A stretch of 64,000 nucleotides of DNA, from positions 519,697-583,696 of the forward strand of contig NZ_JAJNCZ010000004.1 of the NCBI RefSeq assembly GCF_021026345.1, given 5' to 3'. Below, in pieces: positions 1 to 7,996 of this stretch. A program made the position numbers and the translations under genes. Under the pieces are notes generated by a model. It had not been told where the DNA came from. It searched no databases and saw only the letters and a program-made list of their open reading frames with translations. Positions within the stretch are counted from its first letter, which is position 1, and the number at the start of each line of letters is the position of its first letter. Source of the DNA: Rhizobium sp. GN54 (lineage in GTDB: Bacteria; Pseudomonadota; Alphaproteobacteria; Rhizobiales; Rhizobiaceae).

Positions 1-169
1 CGCCCTCGCGCATCAGCCGCACCATCATCAGGTTGCCGACGCAATAGAGGAAGAGCGAAAAGAGCAGCAGGGCGAGGTTGTTGCTGGAGACATACGCCCG
101 CGACGCCGTCGCCGCGGAGAGGAACACGGCCATGGAACCGGCGAGCCAGAGGATGAAGGGGAGGTTCAT
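1..169 (-). CDS. Small integral membrane protein, N-terminal part
   Basis: The first 56 codons of a minus-strand gene that runs off the left edge. It begins MNLPFILWLAGSMAVFL and is almost wholly hydrophobic, giving two likely membrane segments (about residues 3-20 and 30-50) joined by a short polar stretch. I do not recognise a named family. A role with the nearby ABC transporter ATPase is possible from position alone, but a repeat-filled gap separates them. The ATG at 169 is the only good start seen. Confidence 0.5.
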   Translation of the reverse strand, partial: MNLPFILWLAGSMAVFLSAATASRAYVSSNNLALLLFSLFLYCVGNLMMVRLMREG

Positions 170-207
170 GGGCGGGGCTCCGTGGCGTTGCCCCTCATCA
201 GCCTGCC

Positions 208-300
208 GGCACCTTCTCCCCGCAGGCGGGGAGAAGGACCATGGCGCCAACGTTGCCTACCCCCTCTCCCCGCTTGCGGGGAGAGGGTTGGGGTGAGGGG
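208..300. repeat. Rhizobial palindromic intergenic repeat, two adjacent hairpins
   Basis: Two perfect palindromes lie next to each other: CTTCTCCCCGC-AG-GCGGGGAGAAG (212-237 with flanks) and a second with arms CCCTCTCCCCGC (262-287). They resemble the short palindromic elements that are abundant between genes in Rhizobium and Sinorhizobium (RIME-like families). Related palindromes recur at 1678-1931 and 3877-4066 in this window. No gene lies here. Confidence 0.8.
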
Positions 301-325
301 CAAAAGCATGCCTTTCGACACAGGG

Positions 326-1186
326 TCACACCTCATAGCTATGCCCCGCGCGCAAACCCTCACGGACGCGATGGGCGATTTCGAGGAATTCCGGGGATTC
401 GCGGATGTCGAGCGGGCGCTCCCTCGGCAGGGTCGATTCGATGATGTCGGTGACGCGGCCGGGGCGGGGGCTCATGACGACGATCTTCGTGGACAGGTAG
501 ACGGCCTCGGGGATCGAGTGGGTGACGAAACAGATCGTCTTGTTGGTCCGCGCCCAGAGCTTCAGGAGCTGTTCGTTCAGGTGGTCGCGGACGATCTCGT
601 CCAATGCGCCGAAGGGTTCGTCCATCAGCAGCAGGTCGGCATCGAAGGCGAGCGCGCGGGCGATCGAGGCGCGCTGCTGCATGCCGCCGGAAAGCTGCCA
701 GGGATATTTCTTGCCGAAGCCCTCGAGATTGACCAGTTCGAGGGTGCGGGCGATCCGTTCCTTCTGCTCGGCGCCGGAATAGCCCATGATCTCCAGCGGC
801 AGGGCGATGTTCTTTTCGATGGTGCGCCAGGGATAGAGGGCGGCGGCCTGGAAGACATAGCCGTAGGCGCGCTTGTGGCGCGCTTCCTCCGGCGTCATGC
901 CGTTGACGGTGATTGTGCCCGAGGTCACCTTCTCCAGGTCGGCGATGACGCGCAGGAAAGTGGTCTTGCCGCAGCCGGACGGGCCGATGAAGGAGACGAA
1001 ATCGCCCTTGTCGACCGTCAGGTCGACATTCGAAAGGGCCACGACCGGCCCGTCGGCCGTTCCGAAGGTCAGGCCGAGATTTTGCGCGCAAACGACGGAG
1101 GCGCTGTCCATTTTCATGCCCTCGATGGCACTGGCGGAACCAGACTGCATGCCTGTCGGGCGCATTGCAATCGGCATTGTCTTCAT
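326..1186 (-). CDS. ABC transporter ATP-binding protein, NitT/TauT family
   Basis: Cytoplasmic ATPase of an importer of the nitrate/sulfonate/taurine/hydroxymethylpyrimidine class. Visible motifs are Walker A GPSGCGKTT, a Q-loop in YGYVFQAAALYPW, signature LSGGMQQRASIARA and Walker B LLLMDEPFGALDE, followed by a switch histidine in FVTHSIPEA. I use ATG 1186 (286 aa). The open frame extends upstream only through a TTG codon. ATG 1111 is a strong alternative because a GAGGG lies 7 nt before it. The cupin and pyrimidine genes next door suggest that it imports a pyrimidine, hydantoin or related ring compound (inference). No permease or binding protein is visible here; they may lie to the left. 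Confidence 0.85.
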   Translation of the reverse strand: MKTMPIAMRPTGMQSGSASAIEGMKMDSASVVCAQNLGLTFGTADGPVVALSNVDLTVDKGDFVSFIGPSGCGKTTFLRVIADLEKVTSGTITVNGMTPEEARHKRAYGYVFQAAALYPWRTIEKNIALPLEIMGYSGAEQKERIARTLELVNLEGFGKKYPWQLSGGMQQRASIARALAFDADLLLMDEPFGALDEIVRDHLNEQLLKLWARTNKTICFVTHSIPEAVYLSTKIVVMSPRPGRVTDIIESTLPRERPLDIRESPEFLEIAHRVREGLRAGHSYEV

Positions 1187-1236
1187 GGTCAGATCGGACA
1201 CGGAATTGCTCACACGGAAATGTTGGAGGAAGGGCA

Positions 1237-1647
1237 ATGAATGGGGATGAAAAGGCGACCTGCCGCGTCATCCGGCCGGGCAGCGCCTATGACGGCAAGC
1301 AGGGGCTCTCCTATTTCGAGGGTATCGCCCGCGAGACAGTGGGCTCGACCGGCCTCTGCATGCACCTTCTGACGATGCCGCCGGGTGCGCGGGCGAAAGC
1401 CCATCTGCACGAGAGCCACGAGACGGCGATCTACGTGCTCAGCGGCGAGGCGCATACCTGGTACGGCGATCGGCTGCAGGAGCATGTCGTCGTCAGGGCC
1501 GGCGAGATGTTCTACATCCCCGCCGGCGTGCCGCATTTGCCGGCCAATCTCTCCGACGCGCCCTGCTCGGCGGTGATCGCGAGGACGGATCCGAACGAGC
1601 AGGAGAGCGTGGTGCTCTTGCCGGAACTGGACGGGTTGGTGGGATAA
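1237..1647 (+). CDS. Cupin-domain protein
   Basis: A 136-residue single-domain cupin. The metal-binding motif 1 is visible as H-L-H-E-S-H-E-T (HLHESHETAIYVLSGEA) and motif 2 as the G-E-M-F-Y-I-P-A-G-V-P-H stretch. A strong ribosome site (GGAGGAAGGG) sits just before ATG 1237, which rules out the longer open frame. It is divergent from the ABC ATPase and lies next to dihydropyrimidinase. Cupins at such loci are often isomerases, dioxygenases or small-molecule binders; I cannot say which. Confidence 0.8.
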   Translation: MNGDEKATCRVIRPGSAYDGKQGLSYFEGIARETVGSTGLCMHLLTMPPGARAKAHLHESHETAIYVLSGEAHTWYGDRLQEHVVVRAGEMFYIPAGVPHLPANLSDAPCSAVIARTDPNEQESVVLLPELDGLVG

Positions 1648-1677
1648 GCGGCGGTGCGTCACCGGCTTAGCGGGATA

Positions 1678-1931
1678 CCCCCCTCTGTCGCTTCGCGACA
1701 TCTCCCCCTCAAGGGGGGAGATCGGTGCGACGCGGTGCCGATGCCAAGGTTCGGTCGAGGATCGGTGCGTCTTTTGGGCCGACAGGCGGCGGGGAGCATG
1801 TCCAGCGGATTGCACTTGAAGACGTGAATTCAGGTCGCAGGCATCCGCATCGAGGTGTCTGTGTCTGCCTGCGGTGCCTCCTGCCCGATCTCCCCCCTTG
1901 AGGGGGAGATGTCCGGCAGGACAGAGGGGGG
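1678..1931. repeat. Inverted pair of rhizobial palindromic repeats
   Basis: Two copies of a compound palindrome in opposite orientation fill most of the 1648-1955 gap. The left copy (1678-1725) reads CCCCCCTCTGTC, a short hairpin, then GACATCTCCCCCTCAAGG. The right copy (1887-1931) is its reverse complement except for the inner hairpin loop (cttcg-type versus ccggcag-type). About 160 bp of unique DNA lies between them. No gene is seen in the gap. Confidence 0.8.
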
Positions 1932-1955
1932 TGGCTGCCGAATGCGGCATCGCCA

Positions 1956-3413
1956 TCACACCCCCGTCGCCGGAATGCCTGACCGCTCGACCTTGCGCGG
2001 GGCGGTGATCTCCTTCCAGGTGGACAGTGCCTTGCTGACGGCCGTCACCGGCTCGCGCCTGACGAACTGGCCGTGGCCTTCCTGCGTGCGGATCGTGTTC
2101 TCCTCGATCGCGACGACACCACGGGTCAGCGTGAAGCGCGGCAGGCCTGTCACCTCCTTGCCCTCGAAGACGTTGTAGTCGATCGCCGACTGCTGGGCCC
2201 CGGCAGAGATCGTCTTTTTCCGCTTCGGGTCCCAGACGACGATGTCGGCATCGGCGCCGACGAGGATCGCGCCCTTCCTCGGGTAGACGTTGAGGATCTT
2301 GGCGATGTTGGTGGAGGTGACGGCGACGAATTCGTTCATCGTCAGGCGGCCGGTGTTGACGCCGTGGGTCCACAGCATCGGCATGCGGTCCTCCAGCCCG
2401 CCGGTGCCGTTCGGGATCTTGGTGAAATCACCGACGCCGAAGCGCTTCTGCTTGGTGGTGAAGGCGCAGTGGTCGGTGGCGACGACCTGCAGCGATCCGG
2501 AGGCCAGCCCCGCCCAGAGACTGTCCTGATGCTGCTTGTTGCGGAAGGGTGGCGACATGACGCGACGGGCGGCATGGTCCCAGTCCTTGTCGAAATACTC
2601 GCTCTCGTCCAGCGTCAGATGCTGGATCAGCGGTTCGCCGTAGACGCGCATCCCCTTCTGGCGGGCACGGCGGATCGCCTCGTGCGCCTGCTCGCAGGAA
2701 GTGTGGACGATGTAGACCGGGCAGCCGGCCATGTCGGCGATCATGATCGCCCGGTTCGTCGCCTCGCCCTCGACCTCGGCGGGGCGCGAATAGGCGTGGG
2801 CCTCGGGGCCGTTGTTGCCTTCGGCCAAAAGCTTCGCCGACAGCGAGGCGACGACGTCGCCGTTCTCGGCATGGACCAGCGGCAGGGCGCCGAGCTCGGC
2901 GCAACGCTGGAAGGAGGCGAACATCTCGTCGTCGTCCACCATCAGGGCGCCCTTATAGGCCATGAAGTGCTTGAAGGTGTTGATGCCCTTGTCCTGCACC
3001 ACCGTCTTCATCTCGTCGAAGACCTGTTCGCTCCACCAGGTGATGGCCATGTGGAAGGAATAGTCGCAATTGGCGCGGGTGGACTTGTTGTCCCACATGG
3101 TCAGCGCTTCCAGCAGCGACTGCCCCGGCGAGGGCAGGGCGAAGTCGACCACCATGGTGGTGCCGCCGGAAAGGGCCGCGCGCGTGCCGCTCTCGAAGTC
3201 GTCGGAGGAATAGGTGCCCATGAAGGGCATTTCGAGATGGGTGTGCGGGTCGATGCCGCCCGGCATGACATAGCAGCCGGCCGCGTCCAGCACTGTGTCG
3301 CCAGAGAGATTCGGGCCGATCTCGACGATCCTGCCGCCCTCGACCCGGACGTCCGCCTTGTAGGTGAGGTCGGCGGTGACGACGGTGCCGCCCTTGATGA
3401 CTGTGGTGGTCAT
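1956..3413 (-). CDS. hydA: Dihydropyrimidinase (D-hydantoinase family)
   Basis: Hydrolyses 5,6-dihydrouracil or dihydrothymine to the N-carbamoyl beta-amino acid, the second step of reductive pyrimidine breakdown. The 485-aa length is typical. The binuclear zinc site is complete: H57 and H59 in DPHTH, the carbamylated lysine K154 in FMAYKG, H181 in LVHAENGD, H237 in IVHTSC and D314 in ATDHCAF. The order of genes (amidohydrolase, repressor and preTA nearby) fits the Pyd pathway. It starts at ATG 3413. A DUF559 gene and repeats separate it from the amidohydrolase, so the two are probably not tightly coupled. Confidence 0.96.
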   Translation of the reverse strand: MTTTVIKGGTVVTADLTYKADVRVEGGRIVEIGPNLSGDTVLDAAGCYVMPGGIDPHTHLEMPFMGTYSSDDFESGTRAALSGGTTMVVDFALPSPGQSLLEALTMWDNKSTRANCDYSFHMAITWWSEQVFDEMKTVVQDKGINTFKHFMAYKGALMVDDDEMFASFQRCAELGALPLVHAENGDVVASLSAKLLAEGNNGPEAHAYSRPAEVEGEATNRAIMIADMAGCPVYIVHTSCEQAHEAIRRARQKGMRVYGEPLIQHLTLDESEYFDKDWDHAARRVMSPPFRNKQHQDSLWAGLASGSLQVVATDHCAFTTKQKRFGVGDFTKIPNGTGGLEDRMPMLWTHGVNTGRLTMNEFVAVTSTNIAKILNVYPRKGAILVGADADIVVWDPKRKKTISAGAQQSAIDYNVFEGKEVTGLPRFTLTRGVVAIEENTIRTQEGHGQFVRREPVTAVSKALSTWKEITAPRKVERSGIPATGV

Positions 3414-3414
3414 T

Positions 3415-3846
3415 TTATTCCCCTGTCGATTCGAGACCTATGGTGAGGGACGGATAGAAGCGCGTGGCGTGACAATGTTGGTTCAAGCAGCCAGACAGTG
3501 CCGCCAGGATGGTTTCCAGCACGGCGCGGCGCTCGCGGGTTACCTCGTGGTTCCAGAAACGCAGGACTGCGTAGCCGTTGCGGTTAAGCCATCGCGTGCG
3601 GGTCAGGTCGGGTTCGCTGCCGGCGTGGTGGAAACCATCGATCTCGACAATGAGCCGTTCCTCGCGACAGAGAAAATCAACGATGTAGGGTCCAAGCGGT
3701 ACCTGACGCGCGAACTTGTGGCCGTTCAGGTGGCGGTTGCGCAGTTCGCTCCAGAGGCGGAACTCCTCTTCCGTCTCGCTACGGCGGAGGCGACGTGCCT
3801 GCACGGTCTTGCCGGGGCGCCTTTTTCTGATGTCTTCGTCCGACAT
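3415..3846 (-). CDS. DUF559 domain protein (Vsr-like nuclease fold)
   Basis: A 143-residue protein with the DUF559 pattern: basic N-terminus with RRSETEEEFRLW, then KFARQVPLGPYIVDFLC, IVEIDGFHH and RFWNHEV. The fold is related to very-short-patch-repair/restriction endonucleases, with E/D-x-D-x6 acidic residues (IVDF and EIDG), but no activity is established for the family. The start is ATG 3846. The open frame continues upstream, but that part only translates the palindromic repeats. It ends one base before the hydA start codon and may be co-transcribed with hydA. Confidence 0.85.
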   Translation of the reverse strand: MSDEDIRKRRPGKTVQARRLRRSETEEEFRLWSELRNRHLNGHKFARQVPLGPYIVDFLCREERLIVEIDGFHHAGSEPDLTRTRWLNRNGYAVLRFWNHEVTRERRAVLETILAALSGCLNQHCHATRFYPSLTIGLESTGE

Positions 3847-3876
3847 GGCGCGGCCCCGTCCATCCTGCCTTGTGCG

Positions 3877-4066
3877 GCCCCCCTCATCCGACCCTTCGGG
3901 CCACCTTCTCCCCGCCGGGGAGAAGAGGGGACGCGCGGCGCTCTTCCCGCCAGCGCTAGCAGATGCTGCATTCTTCGTTGGTACCGGCATGTCGTTGGCG
4001 GTCGCCAAGACCTCCCTCTTCTCCCCCGCGGGGAGAAGGTGGCCCGAAGGGCCGGATGAGGGGGGC
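3877..4066. repeat. Inverted pair of rhizobial palindromic repeats
   Basis: A second inverted pair. Copy one (3877-3930) runs CCCCCCTCATCCG, then ACCCTTCGGG, then a CCTTCTCCCCG hairpin. Copy two (4012-4066) is its near-exact reverse complement. About 80 bp lie between them. The pair sits between DUF559 and the amidohydrolase. As RNA, either the small hairpins or one long hairpin joining the copies could form. Confidence 0.8.
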
Positions 4067-4087
4067 TTTTGCTTCAGAACCACCAGC

Positions 4088-5338
4088 CTACTCCACAATC
4101 CCCGCCGTCTCTATCACCGCATGGAACAGCACGTCCGCGCCGGCGCTGGCCCAGTCCTTGGAGATGTCCTCGGCCTCGTTGTGCGAAAGGCCGCCGACGC
4201 AGGGGCACATGATCATGGTGGCGGGCGCCACCTTGGCGGCCCAGCAGGCGTCGTGGCCGGCGCCGGAGATGATGTTCATGTGGCTGTAGCCCAGGTCCTC
4301 GGCCGCCTTGCGCACAGCGGACACAAGGGTCGGGTCGAAGGTGACGGGGTCGAAGTGGCCGACCGCCTCGACGGAACAGCCGACGCCGAGCGCCTCGCAG
4401 ATCGTCGCCGCTTCCGCCTCGATCCTGGCCCGCATGCCGTCGAGCTTTTTCTGGTCCGGCGAGCGGATGTCGACGGTGAAGATCACCGTTCCGGGCAGAA
4501 CGTTGCGGGAATTGGGGGAGAACTTCACCTGGCCGACGCCGCCAACGCAGCCCGGCTGGTTCTCGATCGCCACCGTCTGCACCATCTCGATGATGCGCGA
4601 CATGGCAAGCCCGGCGTTGACGCGCATGTTCATCGGCGTCGAGCCGGTGTGCGCCTCGCGGCCGGTCAGGGTGAATTCGAGCCACCACAGGCCCTGGCAG
4701 TGCGTGACGACGCCGATCTGCTTCTCCTCCGCCTCGAGGATCGGGCCCTGCTCGATGTGGTACTCGAAATAGGCGTGCATCTTGCGCGCGCCGACCTCCT
4801 CGTCGCCGACCCAGCCGATGCGCTTGAGTTCGTCGCCGAAGGTCTTGCCGTCCGGGTCCTTGCGGGAATAGGCGTAGTCGAGGTCGATGGCGCCGGCGAA
4901 GACGCCGGAGGCGAGCATGGCAGGCGCAAAGCGCGCGCCTTCCTCGTTGGTCCAGTTGGTGACGACGACCGGGTGCTTCGTCCTGATGCCGAGGTCGTTC
5001 ATCGAGCGGATGACTTCGAGGCCCGAGAGGACGCCGAGCACGCCGTCATACTTGCCGCCGGTCGGCTGGGTGTCGAGGTGCGAACCGATGTAGACGGGAA
5101 GGAGCTCGGGGTCGGTGCCGGGACGGGTGGCGAACATCGTGCCCATCCTGTCGACGGAGACGCTCATGCCGGCCGCCTCGCACCAGCGCCTGAACAGGCT
5201 GCGGCCTTCGGCGTCGGCATCGGTCAGCGTCTGGCGGTTGTTGCCGCCGGCGACGCCCGGACCGATCCTGGCCATGTCCATGAGGCTGTCCCACAGGCGG
5301 TCGGCATTGACGCGCATGTTCTCGCCGGGTGCGGCCAT
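4088..5338 (-). CDS. Zn-dependent amidase/hydantoinase/carbamoylase (beta-ureidopropionase type)
   Basis: M20-family hydrolase of the allantoate amidohydrolase/N-carbamoyl-amino-acid hydrolase group, 416 aa as usual. Metal and catalytic residues are visible: H87 and D89 in GSHLDT, D98 in GGKYDG, and E132-E133 in TNEEGARF. Next to dihydropyrimidinase and preTA it most likely cleaves N-carbamoyl-beta-alanine to beta-alanine, CO2 and ammonia (often named pydC or amaB/hyuC). Substrate cannot be read from sequence. It starts at ATG 5338, 275 bp from the divergent repressor gene and downstream of a RutR-like operator. Confidence 0.92.
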   Translation of the reverse strand: MAAPGENMRVNADRLWDSLMDMARIGPGVAGGNNRQTLTDADAEGRSLFRRWCEAAGMSVSVDRMGTMFATRPGTDPELLPVYIGSHLDTQPTGGKYDGVLGVLSGLEVIRSMNDLGIRTKHPVVVTNWTNEEGARFAPAMLASGVFAGAIDLDYAYSRKDPDGKTFGDELKRIGWVGDEEVGARKMHAYFEYHIEQGPILEAEEKQIGVVTHCQGLWWLEFTLTGREAHTGSTPMNMRVNAGLAMSRIIEMVQTVAIENQPGCVGGVGQVKFSPNSRNVLPGTVIFTVDIRSPDQKKLDGMRARIEAEAATICEALGVGCSVEAVGHFDPVTFDPTLVSAVRKAAEDLGYSHMNIISGAGHDACWAAKVAPATMIMCPCVGGLSHNEAEDISKDWASAGADVLFHAVIETAGIVE

Positions 5339-5467
5339 ATCGCTAGCTCCCTCTTTTTCGGCTCCTCGTGAAAGCCGTCATCTGTTCCCGCCGGTCACCG
5401 GGCGCGTTTGTCGTTTTTCTGCGCCTACCGAACAGCAGTTGCCTTTGTTTCGCAACTGGCTGATAAT

Positions 5468-5483
5468 TTGACCGGTTGGTAAA
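5468..5483. promoter_or_regulatory. Putative RutR-type operator
   Basis: TTGACC-GGTT-GGTAAA lies in the divergent gap between the amidohydrolase and the rutR-like gene. The known E. coli RutR consensus is TTGACC-AnnT-GGTCAA, with the same 6-4-6 layout and only one outer base different in the right half. A matching site lies before preT (10743-10758). Autoregulation plus pathway control is the natural reading (inference). Confidence 0.65.
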
Positions 5484-5613
5484 CATTACAGCTTCCGGTG
5501 CGGCACTCAAGTCGAAAAAGCGAAAAGCCACGGGCCTCGCCCACAGGAATGGCAGAGAGTTAAACTGGTGATTTTGACGGCACTTTCCCGTCCGTGCGAA
5601 GGCTAGGAAGCAG

Positions 5614-6264
5614 ATGGTACTACCGAGGGCAGCCAGGACCCAACGGCGCACGCGCATCCAGGAGGAGAAGGAGGAGCGGATCCTCGAAGCGGCGCTGGAG
5701 GTGTTTTCGCTGCACGGTTTCCGCGGCGCCACGGTCGACCAGATCGCCGAGGTGGCCGGCATGTCGAAGCCGAACCTCCTGTACTATTTCCGGACCAAGG
5801 AGGCGATGCACCGGGCGTTGATCACGCGGGTGCTCGATACGTGGCTGGATCCCCTGCGCGAATTCGATGCGGCGGGAAATCCGGTGTCCGAGATCCGCAG
5901 CTACATTCGCCGCAAGCTGGAGATGGCGCGCGACTTCCCGCGCGAAAGCCGTCTGTTCGCCAACGAAATGCTGCAGGGGGCAACCAATATCGAGGACGAA
6001 CTGAAAGGGCCGCTGAAATCGCTGGTGGACGAAAAGGCGGCGGTGATCCGCGCCTGGGCGAAAGCGGGCAAGATCGCCAGGTGCGACCCCTACCACCTGA
6101 TCTTCTCCATCTGGTCGACGACGCAGCATTATGCGGACTTCGACGTGCAGGTACGGGCGGTGCTCGGACAGGAAAAGGCGGGCGACGGGCGCTTCGAGGA
6201 CGCGGCGCGCTTCCTGGAACAGCTTTTCATCAATGGCCTGGAGGTGCGCGACGCGGCCCCGTGA
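5614..6264 (+). CDS. rutR: TetR-family transcriptional regulator, RutR-like
   Basis: A 216-aa TetR repressor. The helix-turn-helix is at about residues 36-60 (ATVDQIAEVAGMSKPNLLYY). The C-terminal domain has the RutR hallmark HLIFSIWSTTQHYADF. In E. coli RutR binds uracil or thymine and releases its operator. The start ATG 5614 follows AGGAAG. It is transcribed away from the amidohydrolase, with a matching operator between them, and probably represses the pyrimidine genes on both sides. Confidence 0.88.
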   Translation: MVLPRAARTQRRTRIQEEKEERILEAALEVFSLHGFRGATVDQIAEVAGMSKPNLLYYFRTKEAMHRALITRVLDTWLDPLREFDAAGNPVSEIRSYIRRKLEMARDFPRESRLFANEMLQGATNIEDELKGPLKSLVDEKAAVIRAWAKAGKIARCDPYHLIFSIWSTTQHYADFDVQVRAVLGQEKAGDGRFEDAARFLEQLFINGLEVRDAAP

Positions 6265-6299
6265 AGGCCCCTTGGACGACCCCTTGACGGGGCGTTGTG

Positions 6300-7721
6300 T
6301 CAGGCCGCCGTCTCGACGCGGTTCCGGCCGCCGGCCTTCGCCTGGTAGAGGGCCGCGTCGGCCGTTGCCAACAGGGCATCCAGCGAGGGCCGGGCGATGG
6401 TGGCCTGGAGCGCAAGGCCGATGCTGACCGTGATCGTCAGGCGGGATCCGTCGCCGATATCGACCGGGCGTTCTTCCACGGCGCGGCGAATGCGCCCGGC
6501 TAGGGCCTGCGCCTCGGCCTGCGTTGCCCGGGGAAGAAAGACCGCAAATTCCTCGCCGCCGAGGCGCCCGAACAGGTCGCCCGGCCGAAGGGCCGCGCGC
6601 ACGGCGGCTGCGAAGGCGACGAGGGCGACGTCGCCTGCGGCGTGGCCATGGCGATCGTTGACCGACTTGAAGCGGTCGATATCGAGCATCAGCACTGCGG
6701 CGGTGCCGTCCTGTGAAAGATGGCGTTCGCTGCGCTCCAGGAAGGTCGCGCGGGTCAGCGCGCCGGTCATCTCGTCGTGCTCGACCATGTCCTTCAGCCG
6801 CTTCAGCAACTGGTTCCGGTTCGCGTTGATGCTGGCGACCGCGAGCGGCGCAAGGGCGATGAGCGCGAGTGCCAACCGGATCGACTTGCCCCAGGCCACG
6901 AGGTCGGTGTCGGCAGGCAGGTCGGCGAAGGCGCCGGTGATGATGACCATGCCCCAGATGGTGAAGCAGAGCGTCAGGCTTGCGGTGGCGAACAGGGAAT
7001 AGCTCACCGCGCACCACAGAAGGGCGGGCACGGGGAAGGCGAAGGAGCCGGGACCCCCGATCAGGCTGCCCAGAAGGATGGAGGCCGCAAGTGCGATGGC
7101 CGGGGTTGCCCGTCGCAGGCCCTGCGCGGAGAGATCGATCCGCCTCGGCAGGCGGATATCGGCAAGCCGCGGCGCCGCCAGCATCACCGGCAGCATCACG
7201 GTGGTGTTCGCCAGTTCGGTGCTGAACCAGAGTTCGAGGCTGGTCGCGAAGTCGCGGCCGAAATAGGCTGTCGAGACCCCGGCGCCGACGAAGGCGCTCA
7301 TGGCTGCGGCGCAGCAGCAGACGGCAAAGAGGACCACGATCGACTGCGGCCAGCGCATGCGCCGGTGGTCCTCGGCCAGCGCGCGGAACAGGACGTATCC
7401 GGTCAAGGCCTCGGTCAGGTTGGCCGCGGTGAGCCAGAGGGTCATGCGCAGCGTGCCGCCGGTCACGAGGTCGGCCGCGACATAGCCGGCGAAGGCAGCG
7501 ATCCAGCCGCCGAAGGAGGCCAGCCGGGGTTCCCGGATCATCAGGCCGAGCAGGACGGCGTTGGCCGGCCAGAAGGCCGCCAGGAATCCGACCGGGCGGG
7601 TCATGATGCCGAAGAGCGCTGCGCAGAAGATCACCGAGGCGACCAGGAGCATGTCGGCCGGCAGGCGCATGGCCTGCGCCCCCGGCAGCGTACCTGCTTC
7701 GTGCCGGACCTGATCGGCCAT
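6300..7721 (-). CDS. Diguanylate cyclase with MASE1 membrane sensor domain
   Basis: A 473-aa inner-membrane protein. The first ~290 residues carry about eight hydrophobic segments in the MASE1 pattern. A C-terminal GGDEF domain follows with an intact active site GGEEF at 388-392. A RxxD inhibitory site (RPGD) sits five residues upstream of it, so product inhibition by cyclic-di-GMP is likely. Start ATG 7721 (MADQVRHE) has GAGGGG before it. A longer frame to 7937 lacks a ribosome site. It makes cyclic-di-GMP from GTP in response to an unknown signal. It interrupts the pyrimidine cluster. Confidence 0.92.
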   Translation of the reverse strand: MADQVRHEAGTLPGAQAMRLPADMLLVASVIFCAALFGIMTRPVGFLAAFWPANAVLLGLMIREPRLASFGGWIAAFAGYVAADLVTGGTLRMTLWLTAANLTEALTGYVLFRALAEDHRRMRWPQSIVVLFAVCCCAAAMSAFVGAGVSTAYFGRDFATSLELWFSTELANTTVMLPVMLAAPRLADIRLPRRIDLSAQGLRRATPAIALAASILLGSLIGGPGSFAFPVPALLWCAVSYSLFATASLTLCFTIWGMVIITGAFADLPADTDLVAWGKSIRLALALIALAPLAVASINANRNQLLKRLKDMVEHDEMTGALTRATFLERSERHLSQDGTAAVLMLDIDRFKSVNDRHGHAAGDVALVAFAAAVRAALRPGDLFGRLGGEEFAVFLPRATQAEAQALAGRIRRAVEERPVDIGDGSRLTITVSIGLALQATIARPSLDALLATADAALYQAKAGGRNRVETAA

Positions 7722-7996
7722 CTTCGCCCCTCGCTCGCCCTGACCGCCGAAGACGGCCTTCCCGGATGCCCCGCTGCAACGAGCCGTTGCCGAACGCGCG
7801 CCGTTGCGCGCTCGGGATCGGGGCGCCGCCTCGAAAGCATGGAGACGGTGGTCCAGGCAAGCATTATTGTTGGACGCGGCTGGAAATACGGGGATGCGGG
7901 CAGGGGCGTGTGGCACAGATGCGAGCATCGCTCGCAATTCAGGTCCCTATCGGGTGTCCGAGGAGGCCACCGGCAGTGCCGGCGGCCTCCCGCCGG

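Noticed and set aside
2073..3446. 457-codon plus-strand frame antisense to hydA
   Set aside because: It is a mirror of the hydA frame with no start signal or domain; the same applies to the plus-strand frames over the ABC ATPase and the amidohydrolase.
3847..4098. N-terminal extension of the DUF559 gene
   Set aside because: It translates the palindromic repeats; DUF559 homology starts after ATG 3846.
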